A DNA stretch of 64,000 nt from Herbinix sp. (GTDB lineage Bacteria; Bacillota; Clostridia; Lachnospirales; Lachnospiraceae). The stretch lies in NCBI GenBank assembly GCA_029238935.1, contig JAQZBN010000015.1, positions 1 to 64,000 of the forward strand, written 5' to 3'. Positions 1-7,827 of this stretch are shown here, one piece after another. The notes under the pieces are model-generated. The model was not told where the DNA came from and did no database searches. It saw only the letters and a list, made by a program, of their open reading frames with translations. The stretch's first letter is position 1. Every line of letters starts with the position of its first letter. Made by a program: the position numbers and the translations under genes.

Positions 1-103
1 TACGCAAAAGAATACGACAGTCTTTCGTAAATACAACTCCGTATACTTGCTTAATTTCAAGATTTGATGGAACATTTCCAGGATGCCACGTTATAACAGC
101 CAT
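1..103 (-). CDS. NUDIX hydrolase, N-terminal fragment (runs off the window)
   Basis: Only the first 34 codons are present; the rest lies beyond base 1. The translation starts MAVITWHPGNVPSN and continues through QVYGVVFTKDCRILLR, which is the usual first beta-strand of NUDIX-fold proteins (an aromatic-G-V/A-V-F pattern followed by D/N-G-R-ILL). The NUDIX box itself would be outside the window, so the assignment rests on this short opening. A strong GGAGGGGG ribosome site sits about 10 bases before the ATG, so the start is clear. The ORF track missed it because it is cut by the edge. Substrate cannot be inferred. Confidence 0.6.
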   Translation of the reverse strand, partial: MAVITWHPGNVPSNLEIKQVYGVVFTKDCRILLR

Positions 104-195
104 AATTTATTAACCCCCTCCAATATAATCTATTCGTATGTTATATAAATAATCTATACTTCACTATTGACACCAATTGTGACAGACATATAAAG

Positions 196-223
196 ATTAT
201 ACCACAATTTTACATTTATTCAA
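196..223 (-). promoter_or_regulatory. Sigma-A-type promoter of the NUDIX gene
   Basis: On the minus strand a TTGAAT -35, 16-base spacer and perfect TATAAT -10 preceded by TGG lie about 90 bases before the NUDIX start. The remaining upstream sequence to base 392 is AT-rich and I see no other feature in it. Confidence 0.5.
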
Positions 224-392
224 ACATTTAAAGAACTGAAAATATAAATTATTTTTATTCTATTTCAAATATTTCATAATAATCATCTTGTCTAGCAACA
301 ACTTAATCTGGTACATTGAAGTCTATAGATTGGTTATAATAATTTAGTGATAATTCTATATTAACTCATAATTTATAATGTGTTCATATAAA

Positions 393-976
393 TTACCAAT
401 TAAACGGCCACAAATGAGAAATGGTATAAAGTCGTCTTAATGAACGTAAGCCTTTTGATTCAGTATTAAAAGGATACTCGTAATCCTGAATACCTAGATT
501 TCGACACTCATAAAGAAATTTATTATGTAGGGTTGTGACTCTCATATTTTTTCTAAAGTTATTTCCTTATTTCCGAAATAATTATCAGCTATGAACGTAT
601 CTAATAGAGAGTATTTTACTAAGAGTAATTCGAATAAACCTACTGCAGAAGTGGTTCCACTGCTATTTGATACACGTTTGTATTTTTCTATGTGAAAGTA
701 AGGAATTAATGCAGCATATCCTTAGAGTTCATTTGTTATTGGATTTATCTTACAGCATTTTGCTACAAATTTGTTTATTGTAGCTTTATCAATTCGTGTT
801 TCCTCTTCAATAGTGGTAACATTCACACCGTCAATATACATATCAACCGCATTTTTACGGTTTAATAATATCTCTCTATTCTCCTGACTTAACTCTAAAG
901 AAGATTTGTAAATTATAGTTTGTGGAAGCTTTGTGTCCGACGACAAGTTTGTAATCGGACACAAAACTGGTAACAT
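393..976 (-). pseudogene. Decayed Mu/TnsB-type integrase (transposase) N-terminal remnant
   Basis: The 84-codon ORF at 722-976 is followed in the same frame, after a TAA, by GYAALIPYFHIEKYKR and SGTTSAVGLFELLL, and then, after a TGA and a frame change near base 544, by LHNKFLYECRNLGIQDYEYP and SKGLRSLRRL. Joined together these match the pattern of the N-terminal region of Mu-transposase/TnsB-like rve integrases: 'R..A...Y..G..v..I...T.i....i.......C....ng...GyaALIPy..i..Y.R' and later 'lh..Fl..cr..Gi...dYPf.t...G.rSL.r'. The DDE catalytic domain is absent, replaced by AT-rich sequence. Thus at least one nonsense codon, one frameshift and a C-terminal truncation. The ATG at 976 has no good ribosome site. 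Family assignment is from recalled motif patterns, not a search. Confidence 0.5.
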
Positions 977-988
977 CAGGGGCTCTTA

Positions 989-1199
989 TTATATATTTAA
1001 TTTTAAATAATGCATTAATAAAAATTCAGCTCCAGAATCGTAGCCTTCTAAGCGCGTCTGGAAGATCATTCATATCTCCTTCAGAAAAATGATGCTCATT
1101 TATCATTAATCAGCCATCAATCTGCTGTTTTCCTATCATCCAAGCAGGTCTTGCATCACTAAAGAAATCCTTCATAAAATTGATATCTTGAAAGGTAGG
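989..1199 (-). pseudogene. Unrecognised decayed reading frame
   Basis: A minus-strand frame begins just after a TAA at 1200-1202 and reads FQDINFMKDFFSDARPAW, IGKQQIDG, stop, LMINEHHFSEGDMNDLPD and LRRLRFWS, then a stop; in the next frame it continues GAEFLLMHYLKLNI to a TAA at 989. The amino-acid composition looks like real protein broken by a TGA and one frameshift. I cannot name the family. It lies directly upstream of the transposase remnant and in the same orientation, so it may be part of the same dead element. Confidence 0.3.
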
Positions 1200-1222
1200 T
1201 TAGTCCTATAAAAAGTTTAGAT

Positions 1223-1720
1223 TTAACTTCTGTTTACTTTGATTTTTAGGAAAACCACGAACAAGAGCAATGCTGCTATCGTGAGATTTGCTGATATAAT
1301 AGTCTTAGGAATGGATATCGGTAAATCTTTCGGATGACCTCTTTCTACAATCTCAAGTGATTTTACATGAAAGTCGGCTTCACCTCCATGATCTTTGCAG
1401 GCACGGCGAAATTCACCGATGCATTTTACTGTATCACCGTTATTTTTATAATTGCCATAGAATGAAATTTTATCTACCTCTTCCTTGCTTATCCATATTC
1501 CGATAGCATTACTTCCATCGTTTACATTGATCCAGAAATAATCTCCACGAGACATGCTTTCACCGATTGCTTCACCTTGGATTACAACCTCCTGCTTGTC
1601 AAGTTCCTTAGCATTCTCAATTAAATCGTTGATCTTGGTAACTTCTTCTGCTTTTGCAGCAACTGGATAGGTGGATATCGTTAACAACAGAAATATTAAT
1701 GTCTTAATAAATTTATGCAT
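1223..1720 (-). CDS. Exported, membrane-anchored OB-fold protein linked to TrkH
   Basis: This 165-residue protein has a cleavable-looking signal peptide (about residues 1-24, ending VAAKAEE), a central domain of about 100 residues with the pattern of a small OB-fold nucleic-acid/ligand-binding domain (EVVIQGEAIGE, FWINVNDGSNAIGIWI, GDTVKCIGEFRRAC), and one transmembrane helix at about 143-160. It should therefore sit on the outer face of the membrane. Its start lies inside the end of trkH (25-base overlap) and uses an AGGGGGTG site, implying translational coupling. The overlap suggests an accessory role in potassium uptake, but that is context only; no catalytic motif is visible. Confidence 0.6.
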   Translation of the reverse strand: MHKFIKTLIFLLLTISTYPVAAKAEEVTKINDLIENAKELDKQEVVIQGEAIGESMSRGDYFWINVNDGSNAIGIWISKEEVDKISFYGNYKNNGDTVKCIGEFRRACKDHGGEADFHVKSLEIVERGHPKDLPISIPKTIISANLTIAALLLFVVFLKIKVNRS

Positions 1721-3228
1721 TTTCTTTTAACACCCCCTATAAAGAAACCAATCATCGCAAAGATAGATAAGAATTCCAATCTGCCCAAATACATAGTAAT
1801 AATATAATACACCTTCATGACAGCCGGCATAGAAGGTGAAGTTACGCCGATTGATAACCCGACATTACCAGTAACAGATGCGGATTCAAAAGCAGCCGCT
1901 GAGATTGGATAACCATAAAAAGCTCCAATCATTGTACCGACAGTAAAAGTAATCATATAGCAACATATGATGATTGCCGAGGATTTAATAATGCTGTCCT
2001 CCAGAATCCTGTCCTTGATGTGATGGAATTTGTAAACCTTCATACTTCTTTCCGAGGAGAGCAGCTTTTTCACATCCATAATCAGGCCTTTAAATACGAT
2101 TCCTACTCTTAGCCCTTTGAAACCTCCTGCAGTTGAACAAGCAGAGCCGCCAATCAACATGGCTAGTATCATGATTAAAACGCCAAAATCACCCCATTCC
2201 AGTGCAAACTGCCTAGCATAAACTGTGCCAAAGCCAGTTGTTGTATGTGCGGACAGTACGTTGAATAGGACTCTCCGAAAGCCAGCAACAGCGTCCGGGT
2301 AGACATTTAATCTAGCCAATTCGTAAAGCGCAATCATACATGCTGCAAATGACGTTGCTAAAAAGCTTTGAATCTCAATATTTTTTATGAATTCCTTACG
2401 CTTCCCCTGCCATATCGCATAGTGGAGTCCAAAATTAAAGGAACCAAGTATAAATATTACCATAGAGACTGTTTCATATGAAATACTATGGTAATACATG
2501 ATATTCTGTGAATTGGGGGCAAAGCCTCCAGTGCTCCAGGAGGAAGCAAACATAAAAAGTGCATGCATTAGTGCCGATATGGGCTTTAAACCTATCAGTA
2601 TCCCGATTATCCATAGAGCTAAGGTTCCGATCACGAGGTATACCATACTAATTTTCCATATAATCTTTGCTGTGCCTTTAACGTTGGGAACCAATTCAAT
2701 ATCTTTAGCTTCACCGACATAGATTTTATAGGCTCCTCCGACTTCTTTCGTCAAAAATGTCAAGGCGAGTACTACCATGCCTTGACCACCTATAAAGGTT
2801 AATATATGTCTCCACATGTTAAGTGCATACGACAGATGGTCCAAATCCTGGGTAAGTGCCAGACCAGTTGTTGTAAAACCGCTCATAACATCAAAGCAGG
2901 CATCCAGCAATGAATTTGTATGCCCACTTAAGCGGTATGGGATTGCGCAGATTATAGTTAATACAATCCATGAAAAAGCAGCAATTACAAAACCATGTTT
3001 CCATTGAAAGCTTGGTCTACTGTTCTTTCTTCCAAATCCGAATAATACCATACTAAATCCTATAATAAAGGCAATTGCACAGCTGATTATAAAATCAAGC
3101 ATCGGATTCCACTCTTGGAAAACAGCTGCAGTAATAATTGGAAGAAGCATTAATGCTGCAACAATAATTACGATGTATCCTGTATAATAACTGATAATCT
3201 TTGCGTTTGGCAATTTCATCATTTCCAT
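1696..3228 (-). CDS. trkH: Trk/Ktr-type potassium uptake channel subunit
   Basis: A 510-residue polytopic membrane protein carrying the four selectivity-filter repeats of the SKT superfamily: GFTTTGLALT, SSWSTGGFAPNS, HTTTGFGT and SVTGNVGLSIG. The length and the opening helices match clostridial TrkH. It would form the K+-conducting pore that is gated by the cytoplasmic RCK proteins encoded just upstream (3313-4655). The chosen ATG at 3228 has GAGGTGA seven bases before it. Downstream it overlaps the OB-fold protein gene. An 84-base gap separates it from trkA, with no terminator visible, so one transcript is likely. Confidence 0.92.
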   Translation of the reverse strand: MEMMKLPNAKIISYYTGYIVIIVAALMLLPIITAAVFQEWNPMLDFIISCAIAFIIGFSMVLFGFGRKNSRPSFQWKHGFVIAAFSWIVLTIICAIPYRLSGHTNSLLDACFDVMSGFTTTGLALTQDLDHLSYALNMWRHILTFIGGQGMVVLALTFLTKEVGGAYKIYVGEAKDIELVPNVKGTAKIIWKISMVYLVIGTLALWIIGILIGLKPISALMHALFMFASSWSTGGFAPNSQNIMYYHSISYETVSMVIFILGSFNFGLHYAIWQGKRKEFIKNIEIQSFLATSFAACMIALYELARLNVYPDAVAGFRRVLFNVLSAHTTTGFGTVYARQFALEWGDFGVLIMILAMLIGGSACSTAGGFKGLRVGIVFKGLIMDVKKLLSSERSMKVYKFHHIKDRILEDSIIKSSAIIICCYMITFTVGTMIGAFYGYPISAAAFESASVTGNVGLSIGVTSPSMPAVMKVYYIITMYLGRLEFLSIFAMIGFFIGGVKRKCINLLRH

Positions 3229-3312
3229 AGCATCACCTCATAAGGATGAAAGATATTATAAACAGGATAAGGAGATAAAAACCCACCATAATAACTTCAT
3301 CTAGTATTCCTT

Positions 3313-4005
3313 TTATATCCTCTTTCCTAATAACCATTTTTTGTTACCCCCATTATATAAATCTGATACGATAATTGATAGAATTGTTTTATTGGTTATA
3401 ATAACAACCTTATCACCAACCAGAATTATTGAATCTCCTCTTGGATAAATTACATTATCACCACGTAATATCGATACAAGTACGCATTCATTCGGCAGTT
3501 TCAAATCTCTGACAGGCTTATTGCTCCAGGGATTGTGCTCCTTAATGGTTAGCTCCGCCAGTATCATAGCTCCCCGTTCAAAAGTATTAATAATCTGATA
3601 ATCTTCCTTATCAAATGAATTTTCGATCAGATTAGCTATTACCTGAGTGCTGCAGACAGTATTGTCAATACCAAGATTTTTAAACATTACCGTATTCTTA
3701 GGATTATTAACCCGAGCAATGGTTTTCTTCGTATTGAAGCTTAACTTTGCTATCTGGCAAATCACAAGATTTTCTTCATCTGCACCTGTTACTGCTGCGA
3801 TTATCTCAGCACTTTCAATTCCTGCATCCTTAAGTACCTCTAGATTCGTTCCATCCCCACAGATGATATCAGCGTTAAAGTCTTCGGCGATTTTCAAGCA
3901 GGTATCCTTATCTCTTTCAATTAAAATAACTTCATAGTCTCTTTCCCTCAGTGTTTTAAAAAGATTATATCCAATTTTACCGCCGCCGATTATTATAGTC
4001 TTCAT
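3313..4005 (-). CDS. trkA: TrkA-family K+ channel regulator, second single-RCK copy
   Basis: About 230 residues: an N-terminal Rossmann nucleotide-binding domain (IIIGGGKIGYNL, acidic residue at the end of beta-2 in ILIERD, and CGDGTNLEVLKDAGI) followed by a TrkA-C domain from about residue 145. It binds NAD(H)/ATP-type ligands and gates TrkH. I chose the ATG at 4005 rather than the ORF-track start at 4023 because AGGAG lies 7 bases upstream and because it makes an ATGA overlap with the stop of the preceding trkA. E. coli TrkA carries two RCK units in one chain; here two adjacent genes each supply one. Confidence 0.88.
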   Translation of the reverse strand: MKTIIIGGGKIGYNLFKTLRERDYEVILIERDKDTCLKIAEDFNADIICGDGTNLEVLKDAGIESAEIIAAVTGADEENLVICQIAKLSFNTKKTIARVNNPKNTVMFKNLGIDNTVCSTQVIANLIENSFDKEDYQIINTFERGAMILAELTIKEHNPWSNKPVRDLKLPNECVLVSILRGDNVIYPRGDSIILVGDKVVIITNKTILSIIVSDLYNGGNKKWLLGKRI

Positions 4006-4655
4006 AATAAATTCTCCTTGCATAAATAATTAATTAATTTCCCCTTATCCTTAACCGCTACTGTACAATACATTCGAATTCCCTTCATAACGCTATCATT
4101 CTTCCTCGGTAGGCTCAGCTTTCCATCCTTCAAAAGCCCGGATATTATGCAATGAAACTTATTCTCAAGCTCGCTCACCGTTACTTTCTTCTCTCTATTC
4201 ACCAACAGATCAATAATTTCATAATTATCATCCAGTGACGTAACTACATCCATACTACTTATCGGTAGTCTACTTTTAATCATATCAATCTCATACTGGA
4301 TCGGATTAATCGTACTAATCCCGAGTTTGTTATAAAAATAATTTTTTTCTGGATCGTTAACTCTTGCAAAAATCTTAGGGACCTGAAAGATTTTTGCTGC
4401 AATCATGGATACTGTTATATTTATGTTGTCATCCGGCGTAACTGCAATTAAGGCGTCTGCCTGATTGATACCGGCTTCCATAAGTTTATCGCTGTCAAAC
4501 TCAATACCTTTGATTTTCTGACCGTTGAATCCACTTCCTAAGTTATTAAGCTTATTTTCATTACGGTCAATAACGCAGATATCGTTACCCTCATCGGATA
4601 AATCTTTTGCTAATTTACTACCAAATCTTCCACAACCGATAATAATGATATACAT
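4002..4655 (-). CDS. trkA: TrkA-family K+ channel regulator, first single-RCK copy
   Basis: A Rossmann domain opens with IIIIGCGRFGSKLA and ends beta-2 with VIDRNE; residues 50-130 carry the usual EFDSDKLMEAGI and ALIAVTPDDN blocks, and a short TrkA-C region follows. Two starts are possible, 4673 (MEWEKAM...) and 4655 (MYIIIIG); the second has GGGAG six bases upstream and begins exactly where the family begins, so I prefer it. Its TGA overlaps the ATG of the other trkA, implying fixed stoichiometry. Together they probably assemble the gating ring for TrkH. Confidence 0.85.
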   Translation of the reverse strand: MYIIIIGCGRFGSKLAKDLSDEGNDICVIDRNENKLNNLGSGFNGQKIKGIEFDSDKLMEAGINQADALIAVTPDDNINITVSMIAAKIFQVPKIFARVNDPEKNYFYNKLGISTINPIQYEIDMIKSRLPISSMDVVTSLDDNYEIIDLLVNREKKVTVSELENKFHCIISGLLKDGKLSLPRKNDSVMKGIRMYCTVAVKDKGKLINYLCKENLL

Positions 4656-4681
4656 AGCTTTCTCCCATTCCATTCTTTCTT

Positions 4682-5035
4682 CTAACTTTTGCTACCTCCA
4701 GGTATATTCATGTCTTCATCCGTTTCCTCTCCGAAATTTACCGGTATACTCTTATAAAGGAACAATGTACTAACTCGCTCCAGGTTTTCACTAGCGGGTT
4801 TATACGTAGGATTAAGAACATATGCTACCCGGTAATGCTTTCTTGCTAGGTCGTTGTTGTCTATGAATTCATACCATATACCGAGCAGATTATGGGGCTG
4901 TGCCGCATTTGGATCCGTAATGCAAGCTTCCATAATATATTGATACGCTTCCTTTAATTCATACTTTTTAAGTTTGCTGGTAGCTTCCTTTAAAAGTAGG
5001 TCTAGTTTATTTGTAACTAATTCCATATCACTCAT
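4682..5035 (-). CDS. Small TPR-repeat protein heading the trk transcript
   Basis: A 117-residue soluble protein with two or three tetratricopeptide helices: EAYQYIMEACITDPNAAQPH and LGIWYEFIDNNDLARKHYRV followed by a proline-ended third unit. TPR domains are protein-docking scaffolds; the partner is not evident. It is the first gene of the run TPR-trkA-trkA-trkH-OB-fold with gaps of only tens of bases, so it may help assemble or tune the Trk complex. Start at 5035 has TTGGAGG seven to eight bases upstream. No signal peptide or membrane segment. Confidence 0.7.
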   Translation of the reverse strand: MSDMELVTNKLDLLLKEATSKLKKYELKEAYQYIMEACITDPNAAQPHNLLGIWYEFIDNNDLARKHYRVAYVLNPTYKPASENLERVSTLFLYKSIPVNFGEETDEDMNIPGGSKS

Positions 5036-5198
5036 ATCAAATCCTCCAATTCATATATCATGTATAAAAGATTAAATCAAATTATATAAGTTTTGTGTAA
5101 GGATTCGAGAAGTAGTATAAGGTTTTCATTAAATTCTTCATGTACTATTAGTAATATGAAATTCTATCAAAGGAACTTCACAGGATTACCAATAAGAT

Positions 5199-5237
5199 AA
5201 AAAAATACCCTGGCAATATCTTTACTGCCAAGGTATT
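5199..5237 (-). terminator. Intrinsic terminator after the KdpE/KdpD pair
   Basis: On the minus strand AATACCTTGGCA pairs with TGCCAGGGTATT (one mismatch, 10-base loop) and is followed by seven T residues, just past the stop of the response regulator gene. It separates the two-component operon from the Trk operon. Confidence 0.85.
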
Positions 5238-5249
5238 TCTCTGCTTTTG

Positions 5250-5945
5250 TTATTCATCTATCATTCTGTAGCCGACACCGATTTCAGTGATGATATATTC
5301 GGGCTGAGACGGATCCTGCCCTAATTTTCTTCGTAGATTTCCCATGCATACACGTAGGGATTGCGTATCATTCGGAAGCATTCCTCCCCAGATATTCGCG
5401 GCGATGAACTTATGGGAAAGAACCTTCCCCTGGTGCTGTGCTAATAATACTAATACTTTATATTCATTCGGCGTGAGTCTTATCTCATTATTGTTCAGCC
5501 AGACACGGTGCTTATCTGTATCAATCATTAGGTCTTTGATTTTAAATAAAGAGCTAGCAGTTTCATTCTGAGTGTTCACATTCGATTTATGCCTTAAGAT
5601 TACGCGTATCCGTGCCAACAACTCAGGAACACTAAACGGTTTTGTCAGATAATCATCTGCACCGGCATCTAGTGCTTCTACCTTTTCCCGGTCATGACCT
5701 CTCGCAGATATTATAATGATTGGCATTTGTGAGATGGTCCTTAATTTCTTTATTACTTCAATTCCATCCATATCTGGCAATCCAAGATCCAGAACCATGA
5801 TATCCGGATTTCTCGAAACCGCTAGCATAAGCGCCGTTGCCCCATCATAGGCATCAATACATTTATAGCCTTGTATCTCAATTGAAATACGTAAAAAGCT
5901 TCTGATTGACTTTTCATCGTCAACGACTAAAATTAATGGCTCCAT
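5250..5945 (-). CDS. kdpE: KdpE-type response regulator
   Basis: 231 residues, OmpR/PhoB class. The receiver domain shows D9-D10, phospho-acceptor D53 in VLDLGLPDMDG (typical of KdpE), T/S near 80 and K102 in LTKPFS. The C-terminal winged helix ends with ITEIGVGYRM, again close to KdpE's. It should respond to the adjacent KdpD-like kinase and control potassium-uptake genes. No kdpFABC is in the window; the Trk operon directly downstream is the obvious candidate target. Its ATG overlaps the kinase end by 26 bases and has AGGAGGTG upstream. Confidence 0.85.
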   Translation of the reverse strand: MEPLILVVDDEKSIRSFLRISIEIQGYKCIDAYDGATALMLAVSRNPDIMVLDLGLPDMDGIEVIKKLRTISQMPIIIISARGHDREKVEALDAGADDYLTKPFSVPELLARIRVILRHKSNVNTQNETASSLFKIKDLMIDTDKHRVWLNNNEIRLTPNEYKVLVLLAQHQGKVLSHKFIAANIWGGMLPNDTQSLRVCMGNLRRKLGQDPSQPEYIITEIGVGYRMIDE

Positions 5946-7494
5946 CCTGCAACACCTCCTCTGTTGTAATATAAAATGTTACCACCGCACCATGGGGTTC
6001 GTAATTGCGAATCGTTATGTCCCCACCATGTGCCTGAATAATAGTCTTGCATAGCGATAATCCAAGCCCCATTCCTTTTCGATTTAGCAGATTCACAGAA
6101 GTTTGATGGTAACGGTCAAATAAACCCACCAGATCACTTTGAAGAAGTCCAGGTCCATTATCCTTAACCTCGAATATAACCTGTTTTTCCTTTCGATATA
6201 AAGAAATAGTTATCACTGTTCCTTCTGGTGAATAGTTGATTGCATTATTCAAAAGATTAACTATAACCTGACGGATTAATATAGCATCTACTTTTATAAG
6301 AATTATTTCCTCGGGTATCTTTACTTGAATATTATAATTCAATGCATGTTTTTTAACATGTGTTACTGCATCGGTTATAATTTCCTCCGCAGCTTCCTCT
6401 TCAAGATTCAACTTAACTTTACCTGCTTCAAAACGCGTGGTCTGTAGAATGTTTTCCACAATTTCACTCAGCCAATCTGCATCCTCATAGATACTCTGAA
6501 GGAAGTTCTTTCTTACTTCATCGTTAATTTTATCGTAATTATCACGGGCTGTACTTGCTAGTCCCATAATACCGGCTAAAGGTGTCCTGAAATCATGGGA
6601 GATGGACCTGAGCATATCAGCTCTTAGTCGCTCTTTCTGCATCTCGATTTGAACCTTCTGCTCTTTCTTTACCAAATCCTGACGATCCAATACAACCGCT
6701 ATCTGAGGAATAATAACATCAATAAACCGGCTTTGTGTCTGCGTAAGAACTGAATTATCCGGTAGCGATATACCAACAGTCCCTAAAACACCACTCTGGC
6801 TGACTATAGGCTTATAATAAGCGATTGCTTCAGAAAATAAATTCGTACCATGACCACAAGCACTACCAGTTTGATATGTTTCGTTACAGGCTGCCTGATC
6901 GATCTCTCCGGTGAAATCATCTTTACCACAGAAATAGCTGCAAATCATATCATGCTCCTGACCATAAATTTTTACACTCACATTAGCTTTCAGCTGGTTT
7001 GCAATTTCTTCTGCAGAAGTCTTAGCCAGTTCCTCCTCACTTTTAACATCCAATAGCTTTTTTCCGATATAGTATAAGGATGAGATATATTTTTCTCTGT
7101 CCTCCACTTGCTGTCGTTCCAATTTCACACGATTTGTCAGCATATTTGTGATAAAACCGACGATCAGCATCACGATAAAGGTAATGATATAACTTGGGTT
7201 ATTAACTTTTAAATTATAATAGGGCTCCGTAAAAAAGAAGTTATATAGAAGCACTGCACACACCGAGGAAGTAAAGCTGAAAATAAAATCCTCAGCATAA
7301 TAAGAGAACAAAAATATACCAAGAAGATATATCATGACAATGTTTGATTCAAACATCTTAATATGGAAAAATATTATAGAAATCACCGTACAGATGAACA
7401 TAATAAGGAACATTAATAATATCATTTTAATCATCTTTTTGCTCTTAATTTTATTATCAGGATTTTTTTTATTCAATTTGTTATGAAACAGCAT
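5920..7494 (-). CDS. kdpD: Short KdpD-like sensor histidine kinase lacking the N-terminal KdpD/Usp domains
   Basis: 524 residues, versus about 890-900 in full-length KdpD. Residues ~20-125 form the DUF4118 four-helix membrane domain; ~140-265 a GAF-like domain; then HisKA with phospho-acceptor His in SHDFRTPLAGIMG, and an HATPase with N box (VIVNLLNNAINYSPEG), G1 (DNGPGL) and G2 (GMGLGLSLC). What is missing is the cytosolic Walker-type KdpD sensor domain and the Usp domain. It therefore probably senses through the membrane/GAF part. GAGGTGA precedes the ATG at 7494, so the short form is the real product rather than a truncation. Confidence 0.85.
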   Translation of the reverse strand: MLFHNKLNKKNPDNKIKSKKMIKMILLMFLIMFICTVISIIFFHIKMFESNIVMIYLLGIFLFSYYAEDFIFSFTSSVCAVLLYNFFFTEPYYNLKVNNPSYIITFIVMLIVGFITNMLTNRVKLERQQVEDREKYISSLYYIGKKLLDVKSEEELAKTSAEEIANQLKANVSVKIYGQEHDMICSYFCGKDDFTGEIDQAACNETYQTGSACGHGTNLFSEAIAYYKPIVSQSGVLGTVGISLPDNSVLTQTQSRFIDVIIPQIAVVLDRQDLVKKEQKVQIEMQKERLRADMLRSISHDFRTPLAGIMGLASTARDNYDKINDEVRKNFLQSIYEDADWLSEIVENILQTTRFEAGKVKLNLEEEAAEEIITDAVTHVKKHALNYNIQVKIPEEIILIKVDAILIRQVIVNLLNNAINYSPEGTVITISLYRKEKQVIFEVKDNGPGLLQSDLVGLFDRYHQTSVNLLNRKGMGLGLSLCKTIIQAHGGDITIRNYEPHGAVVTFYITTEEVLQDGAINFSR

Positions 7495-7827
7495 AAAGTC
7501 ACCTCATTATTTTATAATCCAATGCTCTCAATTTTAAGTCATCGTTTGAAAACAATGGAATTTATAAACTATTATAACATCCTTAACCTTATTATGCAAA
7601 AGCAAAAGAACTGGCAACTAGATAGGTTACTGCTTCTAAGGTAAACAGATTGATAAAATCACATATCTCATAAAACTTTTAATAATAACTTTTTCAAACA
7701 TTTATGTCAAAGAAACCTGATTTGCGAACTTTTATTTCAAGACTCTACTTTTTCGAAGTTATCATATCTACATGAAATGTATTCAAGGAAAATCTACTAT
7801 CCTTATCTAAAATAATGTTATCATTGT
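7495..7827. other. Intergenic region: kdpD promoter, otherwise nothing recognised
   Basis: This 333-base AT-rich gap holds the kdpD promoter (separate entry). I looked for a cyclic-di-AMP (ydaO) riboswitch, which often precedes potassium genes, and did not see its conserved blocks. No open frame of interest on either strand. Confidence 0.5.
7571..7599 (-). promoter_or_regulatory. Sigma-A promoter of kdpD-kdpE
   Basis: Minus-strand TTGCAT, 17-base spacer, perfect TATAAT, about 77 bases upstream of the kdpD ATG. Confidence 0.65.

Noticed and set aside
7495-7827. Possible cyclic-di-AMP riboswitch before kdpD
   Set aside because: The gap was read for the conserved ydaO-type blocks because of the potassium context; none were seen, and a plain promoter explains the region.
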